Shown: positions 11,226 through 22,497, counted from the stretch's first letter. The stretch is 64,000 nucleotides of DNA from Imbricaverruca yamaguchii (GCA_034440575.1 JAOTOL010001155.1:147501-211500); one strand, 5' to 3'. Translations and numbers: made by a program. The notes: generated by a model from the sequence alone, not told the origin.

Positions 11226-11236
11226 GGACGGGTTAC

Positions 11237-12753
11237 GATTTTCAATACAATTTGTGATAGTGGATGCTTTCCATCAGCCTGGCGGAAGGCAATTATAATA
11301 CCACTGTTGAAGCCCGGTAGAAATGGCGATGACCTCACTGATTACCGCCCATTTTCACTAACGTCATCATTGAGTAAGTTAATGGAGAAAATGGTTAGCC
11401 CCCGACTCACGTGCTTCTTAGACAACCAGAACGTCTTATCCAATGACCAGTGCGGCTTTCGAAAAAACCGTTGCACGATGAACCATATTTTAAGACTTGA
11501 CAGTGAAGATTAAGCAGCTTTTTTCAAAACACAGACAACTAGGAGCCGTGTTTTTCGACATTAAAAGCTCTTTTGACACTGTTTGGTGGCACGGAATTCT
11601 GCAGAAGGTTCACCGGTGCGGAACCTGTTGATCCCTTGGCACGTTTATAAAACTTCATGACAAATTGAGAGTTTTGTGTGCACGTCAGCAACCGGTTGAC
11701 CTGGCTACACCAAGTTGAGGGAGTCCCACAGGGCAGCGTCCTGAGCACATCCATATTTTCGCTTATGATAAACGACATCGGAAACTCGCTATCGTCATCA
11801 ATCGGAAGATCTCTTTTTGCTGACGATTTTTATATCTGATCGTGCAGCTCCTCAACCCCTATCATGGAACGACAGCTACAACTTGCAATTTCTGACCTTG
11901 AAAAGTGGGGACATCTGAATGTTTTCAGATTTTCCATTGCAAAGGCAGCAGTAATTCATTTCTGCCGTCGTCGCCGCAACTGCCCGGACGTGAGGTTTTA
12001 ACTTTACGGGCAAGACGCTCCATCCGTAGTTGGGCGCGACTGATAAATTCTGGTCGAGGCGGCCTAAAGCCCAAATAACAACGTTCCATCCGCACCAACG
12101 GCTGTTCTTGGTGTACAATTTGACAATCGTCTTTCATACAGACAACACATAGAAACGCTCCGCATCAAGTGCTTTAAAACCATGAATATATTGAAGTATA
12201 TTTTTCGAACGTCGAATGGGGCTAATAGAAAGACTCTACACCTGCTTTACCGCAGCATCATTCGTTCGAAACTGGAGTATGCATGTTTTATACACGACGG
12301 TGCGTGTGCTACCATAAAATGAATTTTAGACCCAATACACCATGCTGCATTGTGAATAATTGCCGGAGCATATAGCACCTTCGCCACGGTCAGCACACTA
12401 GCAGATGCCCATGAGCCACCATTAAGTATGAGACAACAAATGCTGATACTTTGCTACGCATGCAAAATGCGTCAGTTCCCGACACACCAATCATATCAGA
12501 CTGTTTGTTTCTCGGCAAATGCATAGTCCTTCGTGGCCACGTGAGGAGGGCAACAGCTTACTGTGTGATAATTAGAACGCTACTGAGACAGACGAGAATT
12601 CGACTGCAATGAAATAGGCAGTATGAGCGAACAACAACTATCCCGTGGGAACTGATCTCCCCCTTCATTGACATCGTCCTCACTGTCGAGAGAAGAGGGG
12701 ATATTACCAAAGAGGAGCTACTATCTTGTTCATTAGAAATATTTCTTCAACAT
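11237..12753 (+). pseudogene. Decayed LINE reverse transcriptase domain
   Basis: The translation opens with FNTICDSGCFPSAWRKAIII, PLLKPGRNGDDLTDYRPFSL and TSSLSKLMEKMV, then NVLSNDQCGFRKNR: the N-terminal RT blocks of I/Jockey-type LINEs. After a break near 11512, FFDI.SSFDTVWWHGIL (motif A) and GVPQGSVLS (motif B, about 11720-11745) can be read in changing frames, followed by LFADDF at about 11813-11831, a near-intact FADD box, and then C-terminal RT sequence (near 12240, LLYRSIIRSKLEYAC). The protein would copy LINE RNA at the nicked target. Many stops and frameshifts show it is dead. It is probably the continuation of the fragment at 6806-7690; the RT blocks normally before FNTI are missing, replaced by the DNA at 7691-11225. 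Confidence 0.88.
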
Positions 12754-12761
12754 ACCGTGGC

Positions 12762-12820
12762 ACGGGCGCCGTATGACCGAAGTAGTCGAAGTGCCCCTAA
12801 CCCCAAATAACCAACCAACA
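12762..12820 (+). mobile_element. 59-bp LINE-tail-like insertion with 8-bp TSD
   Basis: The insert contains TAGTCGAAGTGCCCCTAACC and ends in CAAATAACCAACCAACA. It is flanked by ACCGTGGC at 12754-12761 and again at 12821-12828. Removing the insert and one duplication joins a LINE reading frame directly (THR/TYRGVVITYTDGSK). It resembles the 61-bp insert at 49182-49242 along its whole length. The tail matches the 3' ends of LINE families that finish in AAAC/AACC/AACT repeats, so it may be an extreme 5'-truncation or a tiny non-autonomous element. Confidence 0.8.
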
Positions 12821-13155
12821 ACCGTGGCGTCGTTATCACTTACACAGATGGCTCGAAGATTAAAACCGACGTGGGTATCGCTTTCGTGAGGGGATTCATC
12901 ACGAGCTCCTTCCCCCTGACTTCACATGCTACTGTATTCACAGCCAGGTTGATAGCCATCAGCAAAGCCCTTGCATACGTCGAGGTTGACGACGAGGATT
13001 TTCATGTCATTCTGACTTATTCTCTGAAGTCTTTTGTCATTGCGCAGTTTTAACCAATATAATGTCATTGCACGAAGCATTTTATATCAACATGCTTTGC
13101 TATACCTCATGAGCAAACAAATAACACTTCGCTAGATTCCAGCACACGTCGGAAT

Positions 13156-13213
13156 CCGTGGTAATGACTGGCAGATCAGACCTTGCGGCCTGATCTGCCA
13201 GTCATTACCACGG
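13156..13213. repeat. Perfect inverted repeat, 24-bp arms, 10-nt loop
   Basis: The left arm (13156-13179) begins CCGTGGTAATGACTGG and ends CAGATCAG; the right arm (13190-13213) is its exact reverse complement. The left arm is original LINE RNase H sequence; the right arm replaces what should follow. This is the signature of a template switch or fold-back duplication. Confidence 0.97.
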
Positions 13214-13442
13214 AAGCGCGAGGTAAGCGCAAGTTAGCCATGTGCTTCCACTTCCCACTAGTTATCACTACCCACTTATTTCATCATTTCTTCTTAGACA
13301 GTGGCAGTACAGGTGAAACCAAGTGGAGTCGAACAAATTGAAAGGAATTAAACTACACTTAGCGCTCCGGCCGTCGTCCTTCAGTCAGAGTAGAAGGGAC
13401 GAAGCAGCCCTATGTCGCCTTCGAATTGGACATACACTATCT

Positions 13443-13580
13443 ACACATAGTGTATGTCATACATACACTATGTGTAGTAGTGTATGTAAGACACTATGTA
13501 TGTCCCTATGATGGTTTATATGACACTTGTCCCTACACATAGTGTATGTGTAAGGGACATAGTGTACACATAGTGTATGT
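13443..13580. repeat. Palindromic repeat of ACACATAGTGTATGT
   Basis: The motif occurs at 13443, about 13536 and 13566 and in inverted form at about 13460-13475, within an insert that splits the LINE C-terminus between HTLSTHS and the (C)GDERPA/CDAALTV block. AC-/GT-rich hairpins are possible across the whole insert. Confidence 0.85.
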
Positions 13581-13813
13581 TGTGCGGGGATGAAAGGCCC
13601 GCATGATGTATGAGGTGTGATGCAGCACTGACTGTGCGCCACGTGACTGCATCTTGTCCGAACTGCACGGAGGAACGCAGGCGCCATTTCGGACATAACT
13701 CGAACACCCTGAGACTGGCTGATGGAGACATAGTGATAGACTTACTCGGTGATAATTCGCAATTTGTGTAAAATAGAGCAGTTTTTGTCTTCTTGCTGAA
13801 ATAGGATTCCAAA

Positions 13814-14063
<250 letters not shown>

Positions 14064-15151
14064 CATGACTGGTCCCTCTTCGTCACCGTCGTTCTAGGAG
14101 TAAAAGTATTATTGCCTACCGCCGCCAGCACATTGTTTGAAAGCTTGTGCCCAAAGCTTGCACCTTCCCGCAATGCTGTTTAGTGGCTTCGATGTGCTGG
14201 TGCTGGTCACCACCTCGCAGACCAAGTGGCTTAAGGATTTGAACAAACGATTAATTAGTTCCTGATTTGGCCATATTGACGGGGTAATTCAATAGCATGT
14301 GTGAATACACAAAATATTCAGCGCTCCTATTGGGCATTCGACTTCAGTACACTACGAAGTTATAAACACTTACAAGTCGTACCTGAATGATCATCATGCA
14401 TGTTGAGTATGAGCGCATGTAATTCAGAACGAAAGTTTGAAGAGTTGTCTGTAACCTAAACATTATCTTAAAAGTTCGTTCCAGGGCATATCTGACACCG
14501 CCCGGGAACGGGAAAAAACAATTCCTGCCGCAATACGACGTGCGCTCTAGTTCTCCAACAGCAATTACTCACGTATCTCATTTCATTTACCGTTTGTCCA
14601 CCTGGCATCCATACCCGGCAAACTATTACCCAGCACGGCACGGTAAAATACTGCTGCGGCATGTTCACAAATTGCTGTTCTTGTCGTTATCGGACGAAAA
14701 ACTGGCCGGCTGACCCACTGCCACCAGCGACACTGCTGCTGCGATACAGGTTCCTACAAAGTGAATTTGAATAACCCGATAAAGGTCCGGCCGGCAGCTG
14801 CGTATACTGGGATACATAAACCGCCATCCAACTGGGCCAAGGTGACACAATAAGCAATCCGTCCGAAATGCGCCCACCTCCTCACGGATAGGACTTGTTC
14901 AGCTGATATATGATTCTACTATAGACAGTCCCAAACTATGGGGAAGACATTAAGCTATTCTGAGCCAAAATGTGGCTTGAAATGGTGACGAAAAGCTGAC
15001 AACTGACATTCCTCTTATCGCATAAAACATTCCTCTTATCGCATAAAACATTCACTGAAGTGCTCAGTCATCACTGTATTACAATTAAGCCACACACCCA
15101 TCATCATATCCAATACCAACTGCAATTACACAATATGTGCTCGTGCTATGC

Positions 15152-15218
<67 letters not shown>

Positions 15219-15879
15219 AATCATGCAAGGTCCGGGAGAATATTGCGTATGACTTTCGTGCTTAGTCCCAGCATGGTTCTATGAAGGAAATACAAAAAGG
15301 TCCCGCTGAGCACCCTTGCACATCCTGCTGTTAAATATTGGCGAAGTAATTGGAACTGGGGCGACATTGTACGGTATAAAATGATCACGGATATGGGATC
15401 CAGCTCTGGAGCTGATCAGCTGACGAAAGGTTATAACGATAGCCAGCGCAGGAGACAAATGGTAAAACGGTCGGTTGTGGTAGAATATCCCACAGCCATC
15501 TTGTGTCTATTATTTCTCCATATAGGCATCAATATCAGCAAATATCCCACATGTCAATCGAAGGTTTCACTCTTTCCCATAACAACAAAAACCTCCAGCG
15601 ACATTGGACAAGCACCATCAGCATCATCACCGAGTCCGCCTGACGCCGCTATGTTCACGTACTGCTGTGTTGATATAGTGGCAGCAATTCGCAGTGCCTT
15701 GTTTATAATTCAGACAGTCGAAGTCACAATCGATGAGCAGCCCCAGCCACAGTCGCATGAAACTGTCGATTAACTCAAATTCGACTATGGAACTGGGACA
15801 AAGGCAATCATAAATGCCTTAAATTAGGTATCGCTCAGAGCAAACGTAAAAGGTAGAAACCTACGCTATTGGCACAAAA
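14064..15879. other. No recognised gene; (TA)n at 15153-15212
   Basis: A 60-bp TA microsatellite is at 15153-15212, and 15016-15050 holds a short tandem duplication of ATTCCTCTTATCGCATAAAAC. An open frame of 130 codons at 15381-15773 plus contains a hydrophobic stretch (AILCLLFLHIGI) but matches nothing I know and may be chance. Confidence 0.5.
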
Positions 15880-15986
15880 TGGAGCTGGTATAACATAAAA
15901 GATTCTCATGCCACATCGAATTTCAACATTCAAATGTGCTCGTCTTGACATCTCACACCTGACGAGAAAATAACGCATTTTTAACC
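15880..15986 (-). mobile_element. Dispersed repeat family 1, partial copy 3
   Basis: On the minus strand this reads GGTTAAAAATGCGTTATTTT, CTCGTCAGGTGTGAGATGTC, AAGACGAGCAC and TGTTGAAATTCGATGTGGCA, matching the first 100 bp or so of the copies at 2093 and 38458 with substitutions. Similarity fades beyond this. Confidence 0.65.
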
Positions 15987-16022
15987 GTGACTGTTTCCAG
16001 TAACCTGCGTGTGTTCGTCAAC

Positions 16023-16895
16023 GGACACTATGTGTCCATTATAGCCGCCATCTGTCTCCGTCAGTCGGCGACACCGTGCGTCCTTTATGGCCGCCGGCGA
16101 CACCATGTGTCCTTTATAGCCGCCGGCGACACCGTGTGTCCATTAAAGCCTCCGGCGTCACCATGTGTCCATTATAGCCGCCGGCGACACCATGTGTCCT
16201 TTATAGCCTCCGGCGACACCATGTGTCCACTATAGCCGCCGGCGACATCATGTGTCCTTTATAGCCGCCATCTGTCTCTGTCCTCAAGCGACATCATGTG
16301 TCCTTTATGGCCTCTAGCGATACCATGTGTCCATTATGGCCTTCAGCGATATCATGTGTCCTTTATAGCCGTCGGCGACACCGTGTGTCCATTATAGCCT
16401 CCGCGACACCATGTGTCCATTATAGCCTCCAGCGACACCATGTGTCCATTATAGCCTCCAGCGACACCATGTGTCCATTATAGCCTCCGGCGACACCATG
16501 TGTCCATTATAGCCTCCGGCGACACCGTGTGTCCATTATAGCCTCCGCGACACCATGTGTCCATTATAGCCTCCAGCGACACCATGTGTCCATTATAGCC
16601 TCCAGCGACACCGTGTGTCCATTATAGCCTCCGCGACACCATGTGTCCATTATAGCCTCCAGCGACACCATGTGTCCATTATAGCCTCCGGCGACACCGT
16701 GTGTCCATTATAGCCTCCGGCGACACCGTGTGTCCATTATAGCCTCCGGCGACACCGTGTGTCCATTATAGCCTCCAGCGACACCGTGTGTCCATTATGG
16801 CCGCCGGCGACACCGTGTGTCCATTATGGCCGCCGGCGACACCGTGTGTCCATTATGGCCGCCGGCGACACCGTGTGTCCATTATGGCCGCAGGC
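16023..16895. repeat. Minisatellite, 29-bp unit, about 30 copies
   Basis: The unit is GGCGACACCATGTGTCCATT plus ATAGCCTCC, with CCGTG/CCATG and GCCTCC/GCCGCC variants, plus some 28-bp units (CTCCGCGACACC). Two interruptions carry CCATCTGTCTC(C/T)GTC. Copies at the right end (16790-16880, TATGGCCGCC) are the most alike, suggesting recent amplification at that side. Open frames here read a 29-residue period and are not considered genes. Confidence 0.97.
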
Positions 16896-17365
16896 GTTTT
16901 GCCACACAAGCGGAAGAAGGTGAACAAGCCTGGATTCATTGACGACGCGCATTCAACTGCTAGGTCGCCTGCTATGTTCAACCCCTAAGGCCAACCGACT
17001 CGGCATCCCGCCGGCTGTAGGCCTCTGGCCCCGTGCCTTACGGTCAAGAGGCCGACGCCCTACCGAAGGGCCTCTCGCATCGCACCGCACGACAATATTC
17101 CAGATGAACCGACAGGGAAACGGCTCGGAAATTACCGACGCGAGGCACCTCCGCGCCGGAGATGGCCGGCCGGCCGGCCACTCTCTGGCGCGAGGCGCGG
17201 GCGGGTGGTTACGCCGCCATACGGTATGCCATCTGGACGGTATGTCGTCAGACGGTATGCCGTCTGGACTATTATACCCGGTCCGGCTGCAGGATCGGCA
17301 ATTGCAGGAGTGAGTGGCAACAGTTTGGCCTCTCATGTCGATAGTGATACGTCTAGAAACTTGCC
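16896..17365. other. No gene recognised
   Basis: GC-rich DNA with short overlapping open frames. 17220-17270 repeats (A/G)CGGTATG(C/T)C(A/G)TC three to four times. Nothing else was recognised. Confidence 0.5.
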
Positions 17366-17379
17366 GTATGTCTGTGTGT

Positions 17380-17495
17380 TGTTTGTTTTGTTTATTGGTT
17401 GGTTCACGACACATTCACGGCTAATGGCGCCGACCACACTGTTTCGCCGGTGGGCCGCGGGATTGGGAAATGTCCTGAGTGGCGCTAGAGTCGAT
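17380..17495 (-). mobile_element. 5'-truncated SINE, family A, with 14-bp TSD
   Basis: The insert holds the family A body (CCACCGGCGAAACAGTGTGG on the minus strand) and its AAC-rich tail but has lost the tRNA head. It is flanked by GTATGTCTGTGTGT at 17366-17379 and 17496-17509, a perfect 14-bp target-site duplication. The intact duplication shows the head was already missing at insertion, as with LINE-style 5' truncation. Confidence 0.92.
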
Positions 17496-17509
17496 GTATG
17501 TCTGTGTGT

Positions 17510-18089
17510 GTGTATGTTGTACAACACTTGATAACAAGTAGGTTTTCTGATCACGCTGCTCTTAGCTCGGGTGGTATTATGTTGCGCGACTAGCAAGAAT
17601 ATTAGGTGTATCCTCGTAGTTGACACATCTCGACGCTCCCTGTTATATCTGTCACTTTTACTCTTTGGCGAAAATAGAAGCCGAGGACAAAAGTAAACGG
17701 CAGCAGGAAAACCAGCAACAGTCAGGTATGAAAGTGAGCAATGCTGGCAACTTCGATGCATCAGTCGGTGACACGTGGGATGACGCAAAAAATAAGTCGA
17801 TAATCTACATGTTATATTCCGTGCCCTGCTCACATTTTCACTGATTGTTCACGCATCATTGGCGTAGGAACGGCCCACAAGGTGACGGGAAATAGGCAGG
17901 CCGATTTTCGACCATTCGTCCACGCTATACAGCAAACGATCCGAGTAGATTTGGGCCCATATCACCCAATGTTATATTATGGCCCATATCCCCATTTGTA
18001 ATTGCCTATCTCCCGCTTATGTAATGGCCTATCCTACGCTTATGTTCACCATGCAACCCTTTGGTAAGTTTGCACGGAAGAAGGTCGCC
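17510..18089. other. No gene recognised
   Basis: Ordinary DNA. 17955-18045 repeats GGCCCATAT and ATGGCCTAT-type motifs loosely. Confidence 0.5.
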
Positions 18090-18245
18090 CGCACTGGAGA
18101 CGAGATACTTTGGGGCAGCGTACCCGTCTCCAAACTGAAAGGTTGTGGGTTCGAGTCCTACGGGTCGTTACACTTCGCTCACGACCAATCGGCGTGAGAT
18201 TGGCGAAGCTGTATGGTCCAAAGAAGTTTACACTTGGCAAAGCCA
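18090..18245 (+). mobile_element. Degenerate SINE, family B (Val-like head)
   Basis: The recognisable parts are GAAAGGTTGTGGGTTCGAGTC (box B), GTTACACTTCGCTCACGACC and AATCGGCGTGAGATTGGCGA. These match the body of the SINEs at 42266, 58454 and 59751. The first half of the head is badly decayed. Confidence 0.75.
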
Positions 18246-18600
18246 CCACCACTAACGGTAGCGATAATAAAAATAAGAACGACGACGACGACGACGACAA
18301 AGACAACGATACCACCTGGCACCACCTGTCACCACCTGCCACCACCTGCCACTACCACCAGCACCAGCACCAACCCCAGCACCAGCACTAGTACCAATAC
18401 CAGTACCAGCACCAGCACCAGTACTAATACCATCACCAGCATCATCACCAATCCCAGCACCACTACTAGTACCAGTACCAATACTAACGCCAGTACCAGT
18501 ACCAGTACCAACACCAGTACCAGTACCAGTACCAATGCCAGTTCCAGTACCAGTACCAATATCATCACCAGCACCATCACCAGCACTGGCCGGGTGGTGA
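18246..18600. repeat. CCA/CCAGTA-type simple repeat
   Basis: (GAC)n at 18279-18301 is followed by CACCTGCCACCA repeats and then a long run of ACCAGT, ACCAGC and ACCAAT hexamers to about 18595. An (AC)n run lies at 18651-18679. Translations (TSTSTS, VLVLVL) are not genes. Confidence 0.95.
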
Positions 18601-18647
18601 GTTACCGGTACCACGGGACATTACAGCCGACTGGCAGTCTGCTGACC

Positions 18648-18680
<33 letters not shown>

Positions 18681-18703
18681 CTCACGGCTATGTCGAGCTG
18701 GAC

Positions 18704-18860
18704 CAGGCGCCTAGCTCAGTTGGTAGGGTGTCCTGACTGTTTATCGTGAGGCTGTGGGCTCCCACCACGCAGCCGACCAGATTACAGAGTCGCCCCGCTA
18801 CCGGCGTGAGAGACCGGCGACGCCATATAACGCAGCAGTTAAACACACCGTAAAGAACCC
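18704..18860 (+). mobile_element. SINE with a different tRNA head but family B centre
   Basis: The head reads GCGCCTAGCTCAGTTGGTAG (box A-like) and GGCTGTGGGCTCCCACCACG (degenerate box B). The body then carries CCGGCGTGAGAGACCGGCGA followed by CGCC, nearly the same as CGGCGTGAGAGATTGGCGAC in family B, and ends in CAGTTAAACACACCGT. The head differs from family B, so the central segment is shared between SINEs with unrelated promoters. Confidence 0.75.
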
Positions 18861-18898
18861 TAATGTGCTTCTTTTCCGAGCCGGAGATCAGTCGCGGC

Positions 18899-19576
18899 GC
18901 CCGCTAGCTGTCCGTGATGTGGTGGAGTCCGTGTCCGCTGGCTGTCCGTGACGTGGTGGAGTCGGTGTCCGCTGGCTGTCCGTGATGTGGTGGAGTCGCT
19001 GTCCGCTGGCTGTCCGTGATGTGGTGGAGTCGGTGTCCGCTGGCTGTCCGTGATGTGGTGGAGTCGGTGTCCGCTGGCTGTCCGTGATGTGGTGGAGTCG
19101 GTGTCCGCTGGCTGTCCGTGATGTGGTGGAGTCGGTGTCCGCTGGCTGTCCGTGATGTGGTGGAGTCGGTGTCCGCTGGCTGTCCGTGATGTGGTGGAGT
19201 CGGTGTCCGCTGGCTGTCCGTGATGTGGTGGAGTCGGTGTCCGCTGGCTGTCCGTGATGTGGTGGAGTCGGTGTCCGCTGGCTGTCCGTGATGTGGTGGA
19301 GTCGGTGTCCGCTGGCTGTCCGTGATGTGGTGGAGTCGGTGTCCGCTGGCTGTCCGCGATGTGGTGGAGTCGGTGTCCGCTGGCTGTCCGTGATGTGGTG
19401 GAGTCGGTGTCCGCTGGCTGTCCGTGATGTGGTGGAGTCGGTGTCCGCTGGCTGTCCGTGATGTGGTGGAGTCGGTGCCCGCTGGCTGTACGTGATGTGG
19501 TGGAGTCGCTGTCCGCTGGCTGTACGTGATGTGGTGGAGTCGCTGTCCGCTGGCTGTCCGTGATGTGGTGGAGTCG
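18899..19576. repeat. Minisatellite, 34-bp unit, about 20 copies
   Basis: The unit contains GTCCGCTGGCTGTCCGTGAT and GTGGTGGAGTCGGT. Copies are nearly identical; rare variants are CGCTGTCC, TGTACGTG and TGCCCGC, mostly at the two ends. The minus strand lacks stop codons in all frames, which creates long open frames (18860-19654, 18888-20570, 18904-19827) that continue into the next array. They are not considered genes. Confidence 0.98.
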
Positions 19577-19608
19577 TTCGCGCGTGAGTTCCGACTCCTG
19601 GACGCGCG

Positions 19609-20491
19609 TGGTCTCCAGTTCCGCCGTGTGGGGCGTGGGGTCTCCAGTATCCACCGTGGGGCGTGGGTTTCAGTTCCGCCGTGAGGGGCGTGGGGTCCAG
19701 TATCCACCGTGTGGGGCGTGGGGTCTCCAGTATCCACCGTGTGGGGCGTGGGGTCTCCAGTATCCACCGTGTGGGGCGTGGGGTCTCCAGTATCCACCGT
19801 GTGGGGCGTGGAGTCTCCAGTATCCACCGTGGGGGTGCGTGGGGTCTCCAGTATCCGCCGTGTGGGGCGTGGTCTTCAGTATCCGCCGTGTGGGGCGTGG
19901 GTTCCTGGTGTCCGCTGTGTGGGGCGTGAGTCTCCAGAATCCTGACCGCCTGGGCGTGGGTTCTCCACTCTCCGCCGTGTGGGGCGTGGGATCTCCAGTA
20001 TCCACCGTGTGGGGCGTGGGGTCTCCAGTATCCACCGTGTGGGGCGTGGGGTCTCCAGTATCCACCGTGTGGGGCGTGGGGTCTCCAGTATCCACCGTGT
20101 GGGGCGTGGGGTCTCCAGTATCCACCGTGTGGGGCGTGGGGTCTCCAGTATCCACCGTGTGGGGCGTGGGGTCTCCAGTATCCACCGTGTGGGGCGTGGG
20201 GTCTCCAGTACCCACCGTGTGGGGCGTGGGGTCTCCAGTATCCGCCGTATGGGGCGTGGGGTCTCCAGTATCCGCCGTATGGGGCGTGGGGTCTCCAGTA
20301 TCCGCCGTGTGGGGCGTGTGGTCCCCAGTATCCACCGTGTGGGGCGTGGGGTCTCCAGTATCCACCGTGTGGGGCGTGGGGTCTCCAGTATCCACCGTGT
20401 GGGGCGTGGGGTCTCCAGTATCCACCGTGTGGGGCGTGGGGTCTCTCCACCGTGTGGGGCGTTAGAAGTCTCCGCCGTGTTGGACGTGGGA
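19609..20491. repeat. Minisatellite, 30-bp unit, about 29 copies
   Basis: The unit is GTGTGGGGCGTGGGGTCTCC plus AGTATCCACC. From 19985 to 20440 copies are almost perfect; the left part (19620-19980) is more varied and includes odd units. Thirty is a multiple of 3, so a 10-residue period is read on both strands (GSPVSTVWGV on plus, PHAPHGGYWR on minus). The plus strand is strongly G-rich. Confidence 0.98.
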
Positions 20492-22497
20492 AGGGCTCCC
20501 GCTTACAGCGCGCGGTACAGGTGCCCAGCGTATGACCCTTAGACGGCAAAGACTGATGACCATGACGCATGTCACTTTCAGGCTAGGTAGATGAGGGAAG
20601 GTGGGAAAGGGGAAACGCTGCAAAGCGGAGTGAACAAGGCTGCAAGTCGAAGTTCGTCCAGGTCGGTCGGGTTAGCACACAAAAACCGGCCTTCCTGGGG
20701 ACCTTCGATCCGGCTCTACCGAGCTATGCTGATAATGAATTGGACTCGCTCGCTACATTTCCAACATCATAGCCATTGTACATTGTGAACACCCTGGTGT
20801 CAGCATCTCATCAGAGACGATAAACAAAAGGACGAACAAGTCGACAAAGATCGGTCGTTGTCGGCTTCCTCGGCGCCCGACCACCCAGTATCCACCTCAC
20901 CTGTTGAGCCCCAGGCGCCGGATATCCCTGGTGTCCTAGTGCGATCCAAACAGAGTGAAATTCAACTGAGCGCAGAAAGGCAGGGCTGTGCTGAAACTGG
21001 GCGGTGCCTCTCGCATTAGAATGCGCGAGGTTCAGCCTGTTTTCGTTTTAACGTTGAGTTATCAAAGTGTTCAGCTTGAAGTCAGGATGAGGAAGGGAAT
21101 ACGTAATGGGCTTAATTCCGAGATTATGCTGGTGCTGGCAGCTATAATTCACGCACTTCGCGTTATCGCGCAGAACGTCATAAAGCCGATAGTTTCAGCT
21201 CCTGCACTACCACTTCTACGGCACGGCACCCCAAGTTACGCCACCCGTGGTGGCACAGAGGCACACCCGGAGAAGCAATTATACATTTCCGCGACAATAT
21301 GATCGGTGCCCGAATAAAATTGCATCACACGTGTGCTGTGTGAGACGAAATGGCTCCGCGACAAATTTAGCCATGCAACATTGCGCATGCGTAGTTTATA
21401 GTGTCGTTCAGTCCGGAAAACCTGCATCAATCGCGCGGGCCGACATCACCACACGGTGGCAGGCTGGCCAAACACAAAGACACACACACACACACACATG
21501 GGCGGACTATTTGGAATCGGCCACGACCAGCATACACGCAAAGCTCGTGGTAAATTTCGACTACCAGGAATACGAACCGGAATGGGCAAGAAACAAATCT
21601 TTTACAGTTGCGTGTAAAAGTGCAACGAGCACAGGCATGATTTGTTAGCAAGATGTGGGACTGGTTGTCGAATAAGAAGCAAGTTGTATTAGCACGCGCG
21701 GAGGAGAGCTTGTTACATCTGGTGCATCGGATAGGGGGTAAGGCGAATACGGCCGACCATACGATTTCCGAAACTACTGAAGCTTGAAGCACAATTTTTA
21801 TTTTTGGAAGGGGGGGGGGGAGATAGAGTATGACTGTAGTGAACTCGATTCATGATAAATTTCATGATGCTAGTCCAATGTCGTTAGGGTCGAATGACGT
21901 CTAAATCTACAGTGGCACCCCGTCGCCGCTCTATTGCATCAGTGAGGCATGTGTGACCTTGCAGGCGTGGCGGCTGTGTAGCCCGCCTTCGGTCCACCAC
22001 CGCCAGGTCTGCTGACTTTGCACCCTCGCAACTCCCCGATATTCATCAACAAATTTCGAAATTTCGTATTGGACATGACGTGCATATTAATTTGTAATAT
22101 AGTCACAAGATTTCATTAAAACATTCCCGCCCGTTTATGAGATGTCGTTGAAAAGCAGGAGGGGTGGGCGGGTTCCGCCCTGCCGTTTCCGGGTGGCGTG
22201 TTAAGCAGACAAACATTTTACCAGTTCGTGTGAATAACCTGCGTGCTATGTGGCGAAGTGCCCTTTACATATACAAACGACCTGAGAACACGAAGCGCCA
22301 ACCATGTTGATGTTGCTCAAATATGCGAATCTGAATATAAATCTGGATACATGGGAGGGACTACGACAGCGACACTACCACCCGCCCCCGCTCTGGTCTG
22401 ATGTCGTCCAATGCCTGCTTCCCTGCTGTCAAGAGGCCAAATTTCGCCAGCATATTGCACTGGTGTTATTTTCTCGGAATCTAAAGCATTTCATTAC
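20492..22497. other. No gene recognised
   Basis: About 2 kb of ordinary DNA with an (AC)n run at 21478-21500 and a G run near 21809. Short open frames on both strands match nothing known to me. Confidence 0.55.

Larger units (their letters stand above)
12829..13800 (+). pseudogene. Decayed LINE RNase H domain and C-terminus
   Basis: RNase H starts with VVITYTDGSKIKTDVGIAF (the TDGSK motif with the first catalytic Asp), continues with TVFTARLIAISKAL (the E of this helix is replaced by R) and reaches IPAHVGIRGNDW at about 13136-13175. A C-terminal region follows: LPTSYHYPLISSFLLRQWQ, NKLKGIKLHLALRPSSFSQS, RRDEAALCRLRIGHTLSTHS and, after an insertion at 13443-13580, CDAALTVRHVTASCPNC, a cysteine/histidine cluster typical of these elements, then DIVIDLLGDNS. 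An RNase H plus this C-terminus places the element with I-type or related Jockey-superclade LINEs. Stops, a missing acidic residue and two palindromic events mark it as dead. Confidence 0.88.

Noticed and set aside
16023..16895. CRISPR array (about 29-bp repeats)
   Set aside because: Repeats are directly adjacent with no spacers, and the context is eukaryotic.
18888..20570. 560-codon minus-strand gene
   Set aside because: It passes without change from a 34-bp array to an unrelated 30-bp array; other frames are open too.
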